In this document: in pieces, positions 33,808-41,578 of the stretch
How the letters are laid out: each line of letters starts with the position of its first letter
Position numbering within the stretch: the first letter of the stretch is position 1
Source: Nonomuraea candida
Lineage (GTDB): Bacteria; Actinomycetota; Actinomycetes; Streptosporangiales; Streptosporangiaceae
Assembly: GCF_000725485.1 (NCBI RefSeq)
Contig: NZ_JOAG01000030.1
Coordinates: 1-64,000 of the forward strand
Direction: 5' to 3'
DNA length: 64,000 nt
Notes under the pieces: generated by a model
Database searches by the model: none
What the model saw: the letters and a program-made list of their open reading frames with translations, nothing else
Told to the model about the DNA's origin: nothing
Program-made: the position numbers and the translations under genes

Positions 33808-34932
33808 ATGAGTCCCGATCCCGTAGCGGACGAGTCCGCCGGGAGTGCGTCGGCGTCCGGCGAGAGCCCGGCGTCCGGGCCGCGCCGGCGGCGCGTGGCG
33901 TCGTCGACCCTGAAGCGCGCCTCGGCCCTGGGCTCCGGCAGGCCCGCGACCATCTACGATGTCGCGCGCGCCGCGGGCGTCTCCCATCAGACGGTCACCC
34001 GCTACCTCAACGGCTTCGAGGGGATCCGTCCCGAGACTCGTGCCCGCGTCAAAGACGCCTTGCGGGCGCTCGACTACCGCCCGAACCTCAACGCGCGCTC
34101 GCTGAACTCCGGCCGGTCGCGCCGGATCGGCGCCCTGATCCAGGAGATCGACCAGTACGGCCCGAGCAAGGTCCTCCAGGGCGCGACGGCGGCCGCCCGC
34201 GAGGCCGGCTACGTCCTCGACGTCGTGGCCCAGGACGTCAGCAGGCGCACGTCGATCATGGCCGCGCTCGACCTGCTCAGCGAGCACGACCTCGCGGGCA
34301 TCCTGGCCCTGTCGTCCACCGACGAGATGACCCGGGCCTTCGAGTCCTCCCGGTTCGGCGTGCCGGTCGTGATCTGCACCGAGCCGGACGACGTCACGAG
34401 CGGCCATCCCTCGGAGCTCACCACGCGCGGTTTTCCGGGTCTTGTCAGGCACCTCGCCGACCTGGGGCACCGGCGGTTCCTGCACATCGCCGGCCCGACG
34501 GCCTGGTCGTCGGCACGCAACCGGGCGCGCGCGTACGAGGCGGCCGTGGCCCGGCACGGCCTGCGCTCGGTCGCGACGCTGCCCGGGGACTGGACCGCCC
34601 GGTCGGGATTCGACGCGGTGATGGGGGTCCCCGGAGAGCTGGGCGCGACCGCCGTCGTCGCCGCCAACGACCAGATGGCGCTGGGGGCCATGCTCGCGCT
34701 GACGCGGCGAGGGCTCAGCGTCCCCGGGGACGTGAGCGTCACGGGCGTCGACGACATTCCCGACGCGGCCTTCTTCTCCCCGCCCCTGACCACGTTGCGG
34801 GCCGACTTCGCGGCCCAGGGCCGTGCCGCCGTCGCCGCGCTGCTCGCGCAGATCGACGGTGGTGAGTCCGAGGTCGACAGGACGTGGCACTCCGAGCTCG
34901 TGGTCCGGGAGTCCACTGGCGAGGCGCCCTGA
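33808..34932 (+). CDS. LacI-family transcriptional regulator
   Basis: A 374-aa repressor. A ~45-aa Ser/Arg-rich extension precedes the HTH and hinge (TIYDVARAAGVSHQTVTRYLNG ... RPNLNARSLNSGRS). The effector domain has RIGALIQEI, HLADLGHRRFLHIAGP and VVAANDQMALGAMLALTRRG. The first ATG has an AAGGAG RBS. It is divergent from the CUT1 importer, with two operators between. A third copy of the operator stands before the GH42 gene at 38.3 kb, so this protein most likely represses uptake and hydrolysis of a beta-galactoside. Confidence 0.88.
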   Translation: MSPDPVADESAGSASASGESPASGPRRRRVASSTLKRASALGSGRPATIYDVARAAGVSHQTVTRYLNGFEGIRPETRARVKDALRALDYRPNLNARSLNSGRSRRIGALIQEIDQYGPSKVLQGATAAAREAGYVLDVVAQDVSRRTSIMAALDLLSEHDLAGILALSSTDEMTRAFESSRFGVPVVICTEPDDVTSGHPSELTTRGFPGLVRHLADLGHRRFLHIAGPTAWSSARNRARAYEAAVARHGLRSVATLPGDWTARSGFDAVMGVPGELGATAVVAANDQMALGAMLALTRRGLSVPGDVSVTGVDDIPDAAFFSPPLTTLRADFAAQGRAAVAALLAQIDGGESEVDRTWHSELVVRESTGEAP

Positions 34933-34995
34933 TCGGCCGCGCGCGGCGACGTCGAACATGGGGCCACCCCCTTGTGTGAGCCAGTGAGTATCGGC

Positions 34996-35013
34996 GATGT
35001 TAACGTAAACATC
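34996..35013. promoter_or_regulatory. TGTTWACGTRAACA-type operator before the second LacI gene
   Basis: GATGTTAACGTAAACATC, an 18-bp near-perfect inverted repeat (core TGTTAACGTAAACA, 34998-35011), lies ~175 bp upstream of the LacI start. This suggests autoregulation. Related sites lie at 28047 and 61518. Confidence 0.65.
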
Positions 35014-35187
35014 GATGGCCTGCCATGACCGGATGCGGTCGTGACCCAAGCGTGACGAGCGCCGGTGCGCCGCGGGCGATCGGGGTGTGCCTGCTCGGGG
35101 ATGCCGGGCGGCTAACCTTGATCTCGAAGCGGCGCCCGCGGACGGCCGCGTCCGGATCCCAGGGGAGCGAACAGGTTTGGCGAGGTA

Positions 35188-36282
35188 GTGAGCAGCACCC
35201 AGATGCCCCAGGCGGGCAGTCACGATGCCGCCCGGCCCGGCATGCCGGCCAGGCGGAAGCGCGGCGCGTCGATGGGGGACGTCGCCCGCTTGGCGCAGGT
35301 CTCCTCGCAGACGGTCTCACGGGTCTCGAACGGGATCACGAACGTGGCGCCCGAGACGCGTCAGCGCGTCCTCGCGGCCATGGCGGAGCTGGGTTACCGG
35401 CCCAACAGCGCGGCCCGCGCGCTGAAGCGGGGCGAGTTCCGCACGCTCGGCGTCATCACGGTCACCCTGTCGACCGTCGGGAACGCCCGAACCCTCGAGG
35501 CGATCTCCGACTCGGCGGCCGAGCAGGGATACGCGGTGACCCTGATGCCGGTCGCGGTGCCCACCCGCGACCAGGTGCAGGGCGCGTTCACCCGGCTGGG
35601 TGAGCTGACCGTCGACGCCATCGTCCTCATGATGGAGGGGCACCTGCTGGACGTCGACGTCTCGCTGCCGCGCAACGTGCCCGTCGTGGTCGCCGACGCC
35701 GACGTGGGCGAGCAGTTCATGATCGTGGGCAGCGCTCACGAGCACGGCGCGCGGGCGGCGGTCGAGCATCTGCTCGGCCTCGGGCACCGCACGGTCTGGC
35801 ATGTCGCCGGTCCCGACGACGCCTACGCGGCCAAGGCCCGCGAGGCCGGCTGGAGCGCCGCACTGCGTGAGGCGGGGGCCCGGGTGCCGCCGGTGCTGCG
35901 CGGCGAGTGGTCGGCGGACATCACCGGCGGCTGGTCGGCGGAGTCCGGCTACCGCGCGGGGCGGCTGCTCGCCGGCGAGCCGCACTGCACGGCGGTGTTC
36001 GCCGCCAACGACCAGATGGCGCTGGGCCTCTACCGCGCGCTGCAGGAGCGCGGGCTGCGCGTGCCGCAGGACGTGAGCGTGGTGGGGTTCGACGACATCC
36101 CGGAGGCGGCCATGTACCCGCCGCCGCTGACGACCGTGCGGCAGGACTTCGACGAGATCGGGCGGCGTTGCGTCGCCGTGGCGCTGCACCAGATCGCGGC
36201 GCAGAGCCCGGAGGCGGGCAGGACGTCCGTGGACACGGTGCTGGTGCCGCGCGCCAGCACCGCGCCACCACGGGATCGCTGA
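35188..36282 (+). CDS. LacI-family transcriptional regulator
   Basis: A 364-aa regulator from GTG 35188 (GCGAGG RBS). The HTH is at ~28-50 (SMGDVARLAQVSSQTVSRVS), the hinge helix YRPNSAARALKRGEFRTLGV, and the effector core has HLLGLGHRTVWHVAGPDDA, AVFAANDQMALGLYRAL and FDDIPEAAMYPPPLTTVRQD, as in sugar-responsive actinobacterial LacI proteins. It is convergent with the GH42 gene. The site upstream of it also occurs before the CBM13-GH43 gene and near 61.5 kb, which suggests a separate arabinan/GH regulon (inferred). Confidence 0.88.
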   Translation: MSSTQMPQAGSHDAARPGMPARRKRGASMGDVARLAQVSSQTVSRVSNGITNVAPETRQRVLAAMAELGYRPNSAARALKRGEFRTLGVITVTLSTVGNARTLEAISDSAAEQGYAVTLMPVAVPTRDQVQGAFTRLGELTVDAIVLMMEGHLLDVDVSLPRNVPVVVADADVGEQFMIVGSAHEHGARAAVEHLLGLGHRTVWHVAGPDDAYAAKAREAGWSAALREAGARVPPVLRGEWSADITGGWSAESGYRAGRLLAGEPHCTAVFAANDQMALGLYRALQERGLRVPQDVSVVGFDDIPEAAMYPPPLTTVRQDFDEIGRRCVAVALHQIAAQSPEAGRTSVDTVLVPRASTAPPRDR

Positions 36283-36297
36283 TCCCGCGGTGGCGCG
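36261..36297. terminator. Bidirectional hairpin overlapping the LacI stop codon
   Basis: CGCGCCACCACGGGATC (36261-36277), loop GCT, GATCCCGCGGTGGCGCG (36281-36297), with one mismatch in 17 bp. It serves the convergent LacI (+) and GH42 (-) genes. The stop TGA lies in it. Confidence 0.8.
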
Positions 36298-36307
36298 GCC
36301 CGCCGGA

Positions 36308-38341
36308 TCAGGGGGCCGTCTCCACCACGGCGACGCCGTACGGCTCCAGCGTCGTGGCACCGTCGAAGCTCGCGGAGGCCAGGAGCTCGGTGCCGGACAC
36401 GTCGACCCGGACCTCCTGGGGAACGGCCGTCGTGTTGATGAGGAACGTGAGCACCCTGCCGTCGCCGGCGACCCGGCGCGACAGCTCGACGCCCTCGGGA
36501 AGGTCGGCGGCCCGCACGCCGGTGCCGGACAGGAGAGCGTCCACGGTGAGGCGGACCCCGTCGGCGTCCGGGAACGACGCCGAGTAGAAGACGCCGCCGC
36601 CCTCCCCGGAGGGCTTGAACGTGAGCGCCGGCGTCCCGGCGTAGTACTCGCCGGCGTACCGGGCGAGGACCTCCGTCCCGGCGTCCGGGTGTACGACGTC
36701 GCACAGGATCGTGGCCGTCGCGCCGCCGCCGCCGTCGCCGTCCTCGCCGAACGCGAGCGGCACGACGGTGGACGGCGGCAGCGCGTCGGTCTCCTCCACC
36801 CACACCCCGGCGAGGTCGCGCAGAGGCACGGGCGCCTGCCCGAGGTGGAGGCGGTCGTACTCGTCGACGAGGCCCGACATCGGCGTCAGGAGCAGGCGCC
36901 CGCCGCCGGCCACGTACCGGCGCAGGGCGCCGGCCGTCTCGTCGCCCATCATGTAGAGGCACGGGGCGATCACGGCGGCGTACCCGTCGAACGGGCCGGT
37001 CGCGGGCACCACGTCCACCGGTATGTTCCTGCGGTGGAGCTCGGTGTACCAGCGCTCCACCTCCCGCACGTAGTCGAGGGAGCGGCTCGGCCCCGCGGAG
37101 AGGCCGATCCCCCACCGGGACTGCCAGTCGAAGACGACGGCCACGGCGCCGTGCTCCACCTGGCTGCCCATGATGCGCGGTGAGGTCCGGGCCAGCTCCG
37201 CGCCCAGCTCCGCCACCTCGCGGAAGGTCCGGGTCTCCGCGGTGCCGTCGGTGCCGATCACCGCGCCGTGGAACTTCTCGCAGCCCGCACGCGACTGGCG
37301 GAGCTGGAAGAACTGGATCGTGTCGGCGCCCCGGGCCACCGCCTGCCACGACTGCTGGCGCATCTGCCCCGGGCGCTTCAACGAGTTGTACGGCTGCCAG
37401 TTCTGGCGCGACGGCGTCTGCTCCATCAGCATGAACGGCTTCTGGTGACCCACGGCGCGCATGAGGTCGTGGGCCAGGCAGATCTGGGCGGGGGTGGTGT
37501 CGTGCGCCGGGTAGCTGTCCCACGACACGATGTCGAGGTCGTCGCCCCAGTCGAAGTAGTCGTAGTCGGGGAACGTGCCCATCAGGTTGGTCGTGACGGG
37601 ACGCTCGGCGTCGAAGCGGCGGATCGCCGCCTTCTCCTCACGGAAGGACTCCAGCACCGCGGCGCCGTAGAACCGCCGGTAGTCGAGCGAGAACCCCGGC
37701 AGCACGGACTTCTCGCCGAGCGCGTCCCCGAGCTCGCCGGGCGGGAAGATCTCGTCGAACGAATGGTACGTGTGGCTCCAGAACGCCGCGTTCCAGGCAT
37801 CGTTGACGGCGTCGATCGTGCCGTACCGTGCCCGGAGCCAGTCCCGGAAGCCGGCCGCGCAGTTGTCGCACCAGCAGAAGCCGCCGTACTCGTTCGAGAC
37901 ATGCCACGCGACGATGCCCGGCTCCGCGGAATAGCGCTCCGCCAGCCGCTCGGCCAGCGCCGCCGAGTACCGCCGGTACGTCGGCGAGCTGATGCACGCG
38001 TTGTGCCGCCCGCCGTGCCGCATCCGGCGCCCCTGCACGTCGACACGGTTGACGTCCGGATACCGCAAGGACATCCAGGCGGGCAGGGCCGCCGTCGACG
38101 TCGCCATGACGATCGACAGGCCGGCCTCGGACACGGTCTTGACGATCCGGTCCAGCCGCGTGAAATCGTATTCGTCCTCGGCGGGCTGCAGCGTGGCCCA
38201 CGAGAACACGTTCAGCGTCACGGAGTTGATCCGGGCCTGCCGGAAGAGCGCCATGTCCTCGGCCCATACCTCCTCGGGCCACTGCTCGGGGTTGTAGTCG
38301 CCGCCGTAGAGCATGCGCTCCGTACGCAGCACCGTTGTCAT
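36308..38341 (-). CDS. GH42 beta-galactosidase (cytoplasmic)
   Basis: A 677-aa enzyme without signal peptide that hydrolyses terminal beta-galactosides. The N-terminal TIM barrel opens with MLYGGDYNPEQWPEEVW. The acid/base is E151 in WHVSNEYGG and the nucleophile is E307 in FMLMEQTPS. A four-Cys zinc site is visible (C116; C156, C158 and C161 in FCWCDNC). The middle domain is a trimerisation Rossmann-like fold (~400-600) and a beta-sandwich ends the protein. The start at 38341 gives nine extra residues before the conserved MLYGG; 38314 is an alternative. The operator ATGTTGCCGACAACAT at 38421 ties it to the LacI regulator and importer at 30-34 kb. Confidence 0.92.
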   Translation of the reverse strand: MTTVLRTERMLYGGDYNPEQWPEEVWAEDMALFRQARINSVTLNVFSWATLQPAEDEYDFTRLDRIVKTVSEAGLSIVMATSTAALPAWMSLRYPDVNRVDVQGRRMRHGGRHNACISSPTYRRYSAALAERLAERYSAEPGIVAWHVSNEYGGFCWCDNCAAGFRDWLRARYGTIDAVNDAWNAAFWSHTYHSFDEIFPPGELGDALGEKSVLPGFSLDYRRFYGAAVLESFREEKAAIRRFDAERPVTTNLMGTFPDYDYFDWGDDLDIVSWDSYPAHDTTPAQICLAHDLMRAVGHQKPFMLMEQTPSRQNWQPYNSLKRPGQMRQQSWQAVARGADTIQFFQLRQSRAGCEKFHGAVIGTDGTAETRTFREVAELGAELARTSPRIMGSQVEHGAVAVVFDWQSRWGIGLSAGPSRSLDYVREVERWYTELHRRNIPVDVVPATGPFDGYAAVIAPCLYMMGDETAGALRRYVAGGGRLLLTPMSGLVDEYDRLHLGQAPVPLRDLAGVWVEETDALPPSTVVPLAFGEDGDGGGGATATILCDVVHPDAGTEVLARYAGEYYAGTPALTFKPSGEGGGVFYSASFPDADGVRLTVDALLSGTGVRAADLPEGVELSRRVAGDGRVLTFLINTTAVPQEVRVDVSGTELLASASFDGATTLEPYGVAVVETAP

Positions 38342-38420
38342 CTGGTCCCGCTCCCGTCAGTCATCTCAGTCGGTCGTTGCCGGCGACCCGTGATGGCGTC
38401 GTCATCGTTCGCCCGGCCCA

Positions 38421-38436
38421 ATGTTGCCGACAACAT
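38421..38436. promoter_or_regulatory. Operator ATGTTGCCGACAACAT upstream of GH42
   Basis: Identical to the site at 33675-33690 and located 80 bp before the GH42 start. A TTGACG (minus strand, 38469-38474) may be the -35. The rest of 38342-38684 holds no gene I can support. Confidence 0.75.
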
Positions 38437-38684
38437 CGGCCGCCATCATCATGCATAGGTCATCGGCCCGTCAACGTGACCTGCTCCCTCTCCCCCGCCG
38501 CCCGGCTCGACCTGAGCTCGGGAGATTTCTCCGCCCAGCCCTCGATGATCACCAGCCGCTACCGCTCACGCCGGGCGGGTCGCAGGCCAGGACTGAACCG
38601 TCACTTGCCACATCGCCGATGGGCTCAAGGACGAGCGAACGGAACGAGCGTCATCGACGCGGCCGGATCGACGCGACCGAGCCG

Positions 38685-39533
38685 TCAATCCGCGAACGCC
38701 GCCGCGTACGACGCCACGCAGGTCTCCGGCGTGGCACGTGACGTCACGACGTGGCCGTCGATGGTCAGCGGCGGGTCGAACGGCACGTGCAGCACCCGGC
38801 CGGCGCGGGGGCCGGTCAGCTGCTCGGCCGGCATCACCGTCCAGCTCCCGGGGTCGCGGCCGACCTCGTACAGCACGTTGAGCAGGTCCCCGGCGGGCGG
38901 CCGTGATGGCGGCGAAGGCAGCAGGGCGAGGGTCGCGTCGTGCATCGGAGGGTCACTGTCGCGGGCGGGGAGCCGCAGGCCGTGCGGGTCGAGGTCGTGC
39001 AGGCTGGCCGTGGCCCCGGCGGCGGCCGGGTGGCCGCTGGGCAGCACCGCGTGCAGGGGCTCGGACCAGGCGCGTACCACCGTCAGCTCCGTGGCGGTGA
39101 CCGCGCCGCGCACCAGCGCCAGGTCCAGCTCACCGTCGCGGACGGCGTCGAGGCGCGCGGTCACCGGCAGGTCGACCAGGATCGGCTCGGCGGGGCGCGC
39201 GCTGCCGCGCAGGCGAGCCAGGGCGCGCTCCAGCCGCTGGGTGACGCAGGAGGCCACCCCGATCCGCAGCGCGGCCGCCGGTTCGCCGGCCACCACCCGC
39301 ACGCGGGCCGCCGCGGCCAGGGTCTCCCGGGCCGCGGCGAGCACCCGTTCGCCGGCCGGGGTGAGCCGCACCTTGCGTGAGGTGCGGTCGAGCAGGCGCA
39401 CGCCGAGCTCGCGTTCGAGCCGGGTGAGCTGCTGGCTCACCGCCGGCTGCACGATCCGCAGCCGTTGCGCCGCGCGGCCGAAGTGCAGCTCCTCGGCGAC
39501 GGTCACGAAGTAGTGCAGGGCCCTCAGTTCCAT
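38685..39533 (-). CDS. LysR-family transcriptional regulator
   Basis: A 282-aa regulator: HTH MELRALHYFVTVAEELHFGR, then AAQRLRIVQPAVSQQLTRLERELGVRLLDR, followed by a LysR substrate-binding domain (LRIGVASCV, DLALVRGAVT). ATG 39533 with GGAGG RBS is the classical start; the longer upstream open frame is chance. It is divergent from the F420-reductase-like gene (153-bp gap), which is its most probable target. Confidence 0.9.
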   Translation of the reverse strand: MELRALHYFVTVAEELHFGRAAQRLRIVQPAVSQQLTRLERELGVRLLDRTSRKVRLTPAGERVLAAARETLAAAARVRVVAGEPAAALRIGVASCVTQRLERALARLRGSARPAEPILVDLPVTARLDAVRDGELDLALVRGAVTATELTVVRAWSEPLHAVLPSGHPAAAGATASLHDLDPHGLRLPARDSDPPMHDATLALLPSPPSRPPAGDLLNVLYEVGRDPGSWTVMPAEQLTGPRAGRVLHVPFDPPLTIDGHVVTSRATPETCVASYAAAFAD

Positions 39534-39686
39534 TCCTCCTGATCTATCACATGATGTGATCGCTGCCGGTGGTTTCTGGTCATTGTTCGCGCAGCTCACT
39601 TCGGCTGTGATGGGTGACGGCCCGCCCGGCGCGGGCCCGGCATGAGATGTCGCGACACCTGGAAACACCCCGGACGGAGACATGAA

Positions 39687-40424
39687 GTGAGCACCATCAC
39701 CCTCGGCATCATCGGCACCGGAATGGTCGGCGCGGGGGTCGCCCGCCGGGCCGTCGACGCCGGCCTCGGCGTCATCCTGAGCAACTCGCGCGGTCCGCGG
39801 ACGCTGGCCGGGCTCGTCGCCGAGCTGGGCCCGCGCGCCCGCGCGGGCACCGCGGCAGAGGCGGCGCGCGAGGCCGACCTGGTTCTCGCGTCCCTGCCGC
39901 TGGCCGCCCTCGATCGGCTGCCCCGCGCGGAACTGGCCGGCAAGACCGTGATCGACCCGATGAACTACGCGCCGAAGCCCGGGTGGCGGCTCCCGGAGCT
40001 CGACAGCGACGAGCTGACCTCCAGCGAGCTGGTGCAGCGTCGCCTCGCCGGCGCCCGGGTGGTCAAGGCGCTGCACAACATCGGCCCCAGGCAGGTGCTG
40101 GACCTGTTCCGCCCGGCCGGCGCTCCCGACCGCACCGCGCTGCCGCTGTCCGGCGACGACCCGGCCGCCAAGAAGGAGGTGGAGGACCTGCTGGACCTCC
40201 TCGGCTTCGACGCGGTGGACCTCGGCTCGCTGGCCGGCAGCTGGCGCAGCGGACCCAACACCCCGCTGTACGCCTTCCCGTACGTGGGACAGCCGCCGGC
40301 CGGTCTGACCGTGCACGAACTGGTGGCCTGGGTCCAGTCCGCGCCCGGTGTGCCGGTGTCCGCCGCCCGGGTCAAGGAGCTGGCCGCCGCCACGGTGCGC
40401 GGGCCCGCCGGTTTCGAGATGTAG
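39687..40424 (+). CDS. NADPH-dependent F420 reductase-like NAD(P)-binding protein
   Basis: A 245-aa Rossmann-fold protein beginning VSTITLGIIGTGMVGAGVAR (GxGxxG), with DLVLASLPLAALDRL, KTVIDPMNY and VVKALHNIG, features of the NADP oxidoreductase/F420-dependent reductase group. GTG 39687 is chosen over the upstream ATG because it starts right before the Rossmann strand, with GGAG nearby. It may reduce a cofactor or a small carbonyl compound. It is controlled by the divergent LysR gene (inferred). Confidence 0.8.
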   Translation: MSTITLGIIGTGMVGAGVARRAVDAGLGVILSNSRGPRTLAGLVAELGPRARAGTAAEAAREADLVLASLPLAALDRLPRAELAGKTVIDPMNYAPKPGWRLPELDSDELTSSELVQRRLAGARVVKALHNIGPRQVLDLFRPAGAPDRTALPLSGDDPAAKKEVEDLLDLLGFDAVDLGSLAGSWRSGPNTPLYAFPYVGQPPAGLTVHELVAWVQSAPGVPVSAARVKELAAATVRGPAGFEM

Positions 40425-40470
40425 CGGCTGCCAGGCGAGCCCCGGGCAGCACCAGGACGACCTGAGGTGT

Positions 40471-41496
40471 TCACGAACCGGTTCGCGGGCGTGGGGGCGG
40501 AGCGGTGCTGGCGCGCAGGGAGAGGGGCGGGGTGAGCATGACGTGGCGGGCCGGCGTGCCGGGGTGGGTCATCCGCTCGGCGAGCAGGCCGACGGCGCGT
40601 TCGGCCAGGTCGGAGATGGGCACGTCGGCCGCGGTGAGCGGGGGGTGGAACTGCTCGGCCCAATGGCGCCCCACGACGCCGATGACGGAGAACTGCCGGG
40701 GCACCGTCCGTCCCGAGCGCCGCAGCGCGCGCTCCAGGCCGGGCAGGGCGGCCTCGTTGATCGTGACGATGCCGGTGATCCGCGGATGGGCGGCGAGAAG
40801 GTCCCGCGTGCACGCCTCTCCGGCCGTCGCCTCGTCCGGGCAGCACAACGCCCGCACCGTGAGGGAGCGCGCGGCGGCGGCGGCGTTGAAGCCGTCCAGG
40901 GCGCGGCGGGCGGGACCGTAGCCGGAGTCCAGGAACGCCTGCGGCCGGTTGACCAGCGCGATCGCCTGGTGCCCGAGGTCGGCCAGGTGGTGCACGCACC
41001 TCGCCACGAGCCCTTCGTAGTCCAGGTCGACCCAGCAGCCGGGCGCGGCGCCGGCGGTGTGGCCGATGGCCACGAAGGGCAGGCCGGACCTCTCCAGGCG
41101 CGCGGCGCGGGCGTCCTGCACCCGGACCTCCATGAGGATCACGCCGTCGACGCGCCGGCCGCTGACCATGCGCTCGAACGAGCGGTCGTGCTCGCCGCCG
41201 CTGGGCGAGAGCACGACGTCCAGCTCGTGGCGGCCGGCGGCGGCCACGACGTCGGCGACGAAGCCGAGCTGGATCGGGCTCAGCCGGCGCCCGGCGGGCG
41301 GGATGACCAGGCCGATGGTCCGGGTCCGGCCCTCGGCCAGCGCCCGCGCGCTGGCATTGGGCCGGTAACCCACGTCGTCGATGACCTCCAGGATGCGCCG
41401 GCGGGTCACCTCGGACACCGCCCGCTTACCGCTGAGGGCGTAGGAGACGGTGCTTCGTGACACGCCCGCCCGCCTGGCGATCTCCCCGATGTTCAC
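40471..41496 (-). CDS. LacI-family transcriptional regulator (paralogue of 46526-47542)
   Basis: A 341-aa repressor from a GTG start. The HTH NIGEIARRAGVSRSTVSYAL is nearly the same as in the 46.5 kb LacI (NIGEIAERAGVSRSTVSYAL), and both share TRTIGLVIPPA, SPSGGEHDRSFERMVSGRR and the FSVIGVVGRHWAEQFHPPLT type of effector domain. Such similarity in the recognition helix predicts the same operator (CGAAYCGRTTCG). It has its own promoter and operator (41532-41578) inside the end of the preceding GH gene, and a further palindrome inside its last codons (40474-40485). It is last in the minus-strand importer/hydrolase cluster. Confidence 0.9.
   Translation of the reverse strand: MNIGEIARRAGVSRSTVSYALSGKRAVSEVTRRRILEVIDDVGYRPNASARALAEGRTRTIGLVIPPAGRRLSPIQLGFVADVVAAAGRHELDVVLSPSGGEHDRSFERMVSGRRVDGVILMEVRVQDARAARLERSGLPFVAIGHTAGAAPGCWVDLDYEGLVARCVHHLADLGHQAIALVNRPQAFLDSGYGPARRALDGFNAAAAARSLTVRALCCPDEATAGEACTRDLLAAHPRITGIVTINEAALPGLERALRRSGRTVPRQFSVIGVVGRHWAEQFHPPLTAADVPISDLAERAVGLLAERMTHPGTPARHVMLTPPLSLRASTAPPPRPRTGS
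40474..40485. promoter_or_regulatory. CGAACCGGTTCG palindrome inside the LacI 3' end
   Basis: A perfect 12-bp palindrome matching CGAAYCGRTTCG, inside the last codons of the LacI gene. Being intragenic and ~1.05 kb from the regulator's own operator, it may act as a roadblock or loop partner, or be chance. Confidence 0.4.
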
Positions 41497-41531
41497 CCAG
41501 TCCCCCGCGCCGGTCCGTCGGCGAGCCGCGA

Positions 41532-41578
41532 TCGAAACGATTCGACACCACGGTAGGAGCGCTCCGGAGTCGTGTCAA
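41532..41578 (-). promoter_or_regulatory. Promoter and operator of the LacI gene at 40471
   Basis: Minus strand: TTGACA (41573-41578), a 17-bp spacer, TACCGT (41550-41555), then GTCGAATCGTTTCGA (41532-41546) just downstream. The -35 overlaps the stop codon of the GH gene upstream. Confidence 0.75.

Noticed and set aside
38685..40316. 543-codon minus-strand frame as one long LysR protein
   Set aside because: The conserved LysR start MELRALHYF with GGAGG RBS is at 39533; the extra part is antisense to the F420-reductase-like gene.
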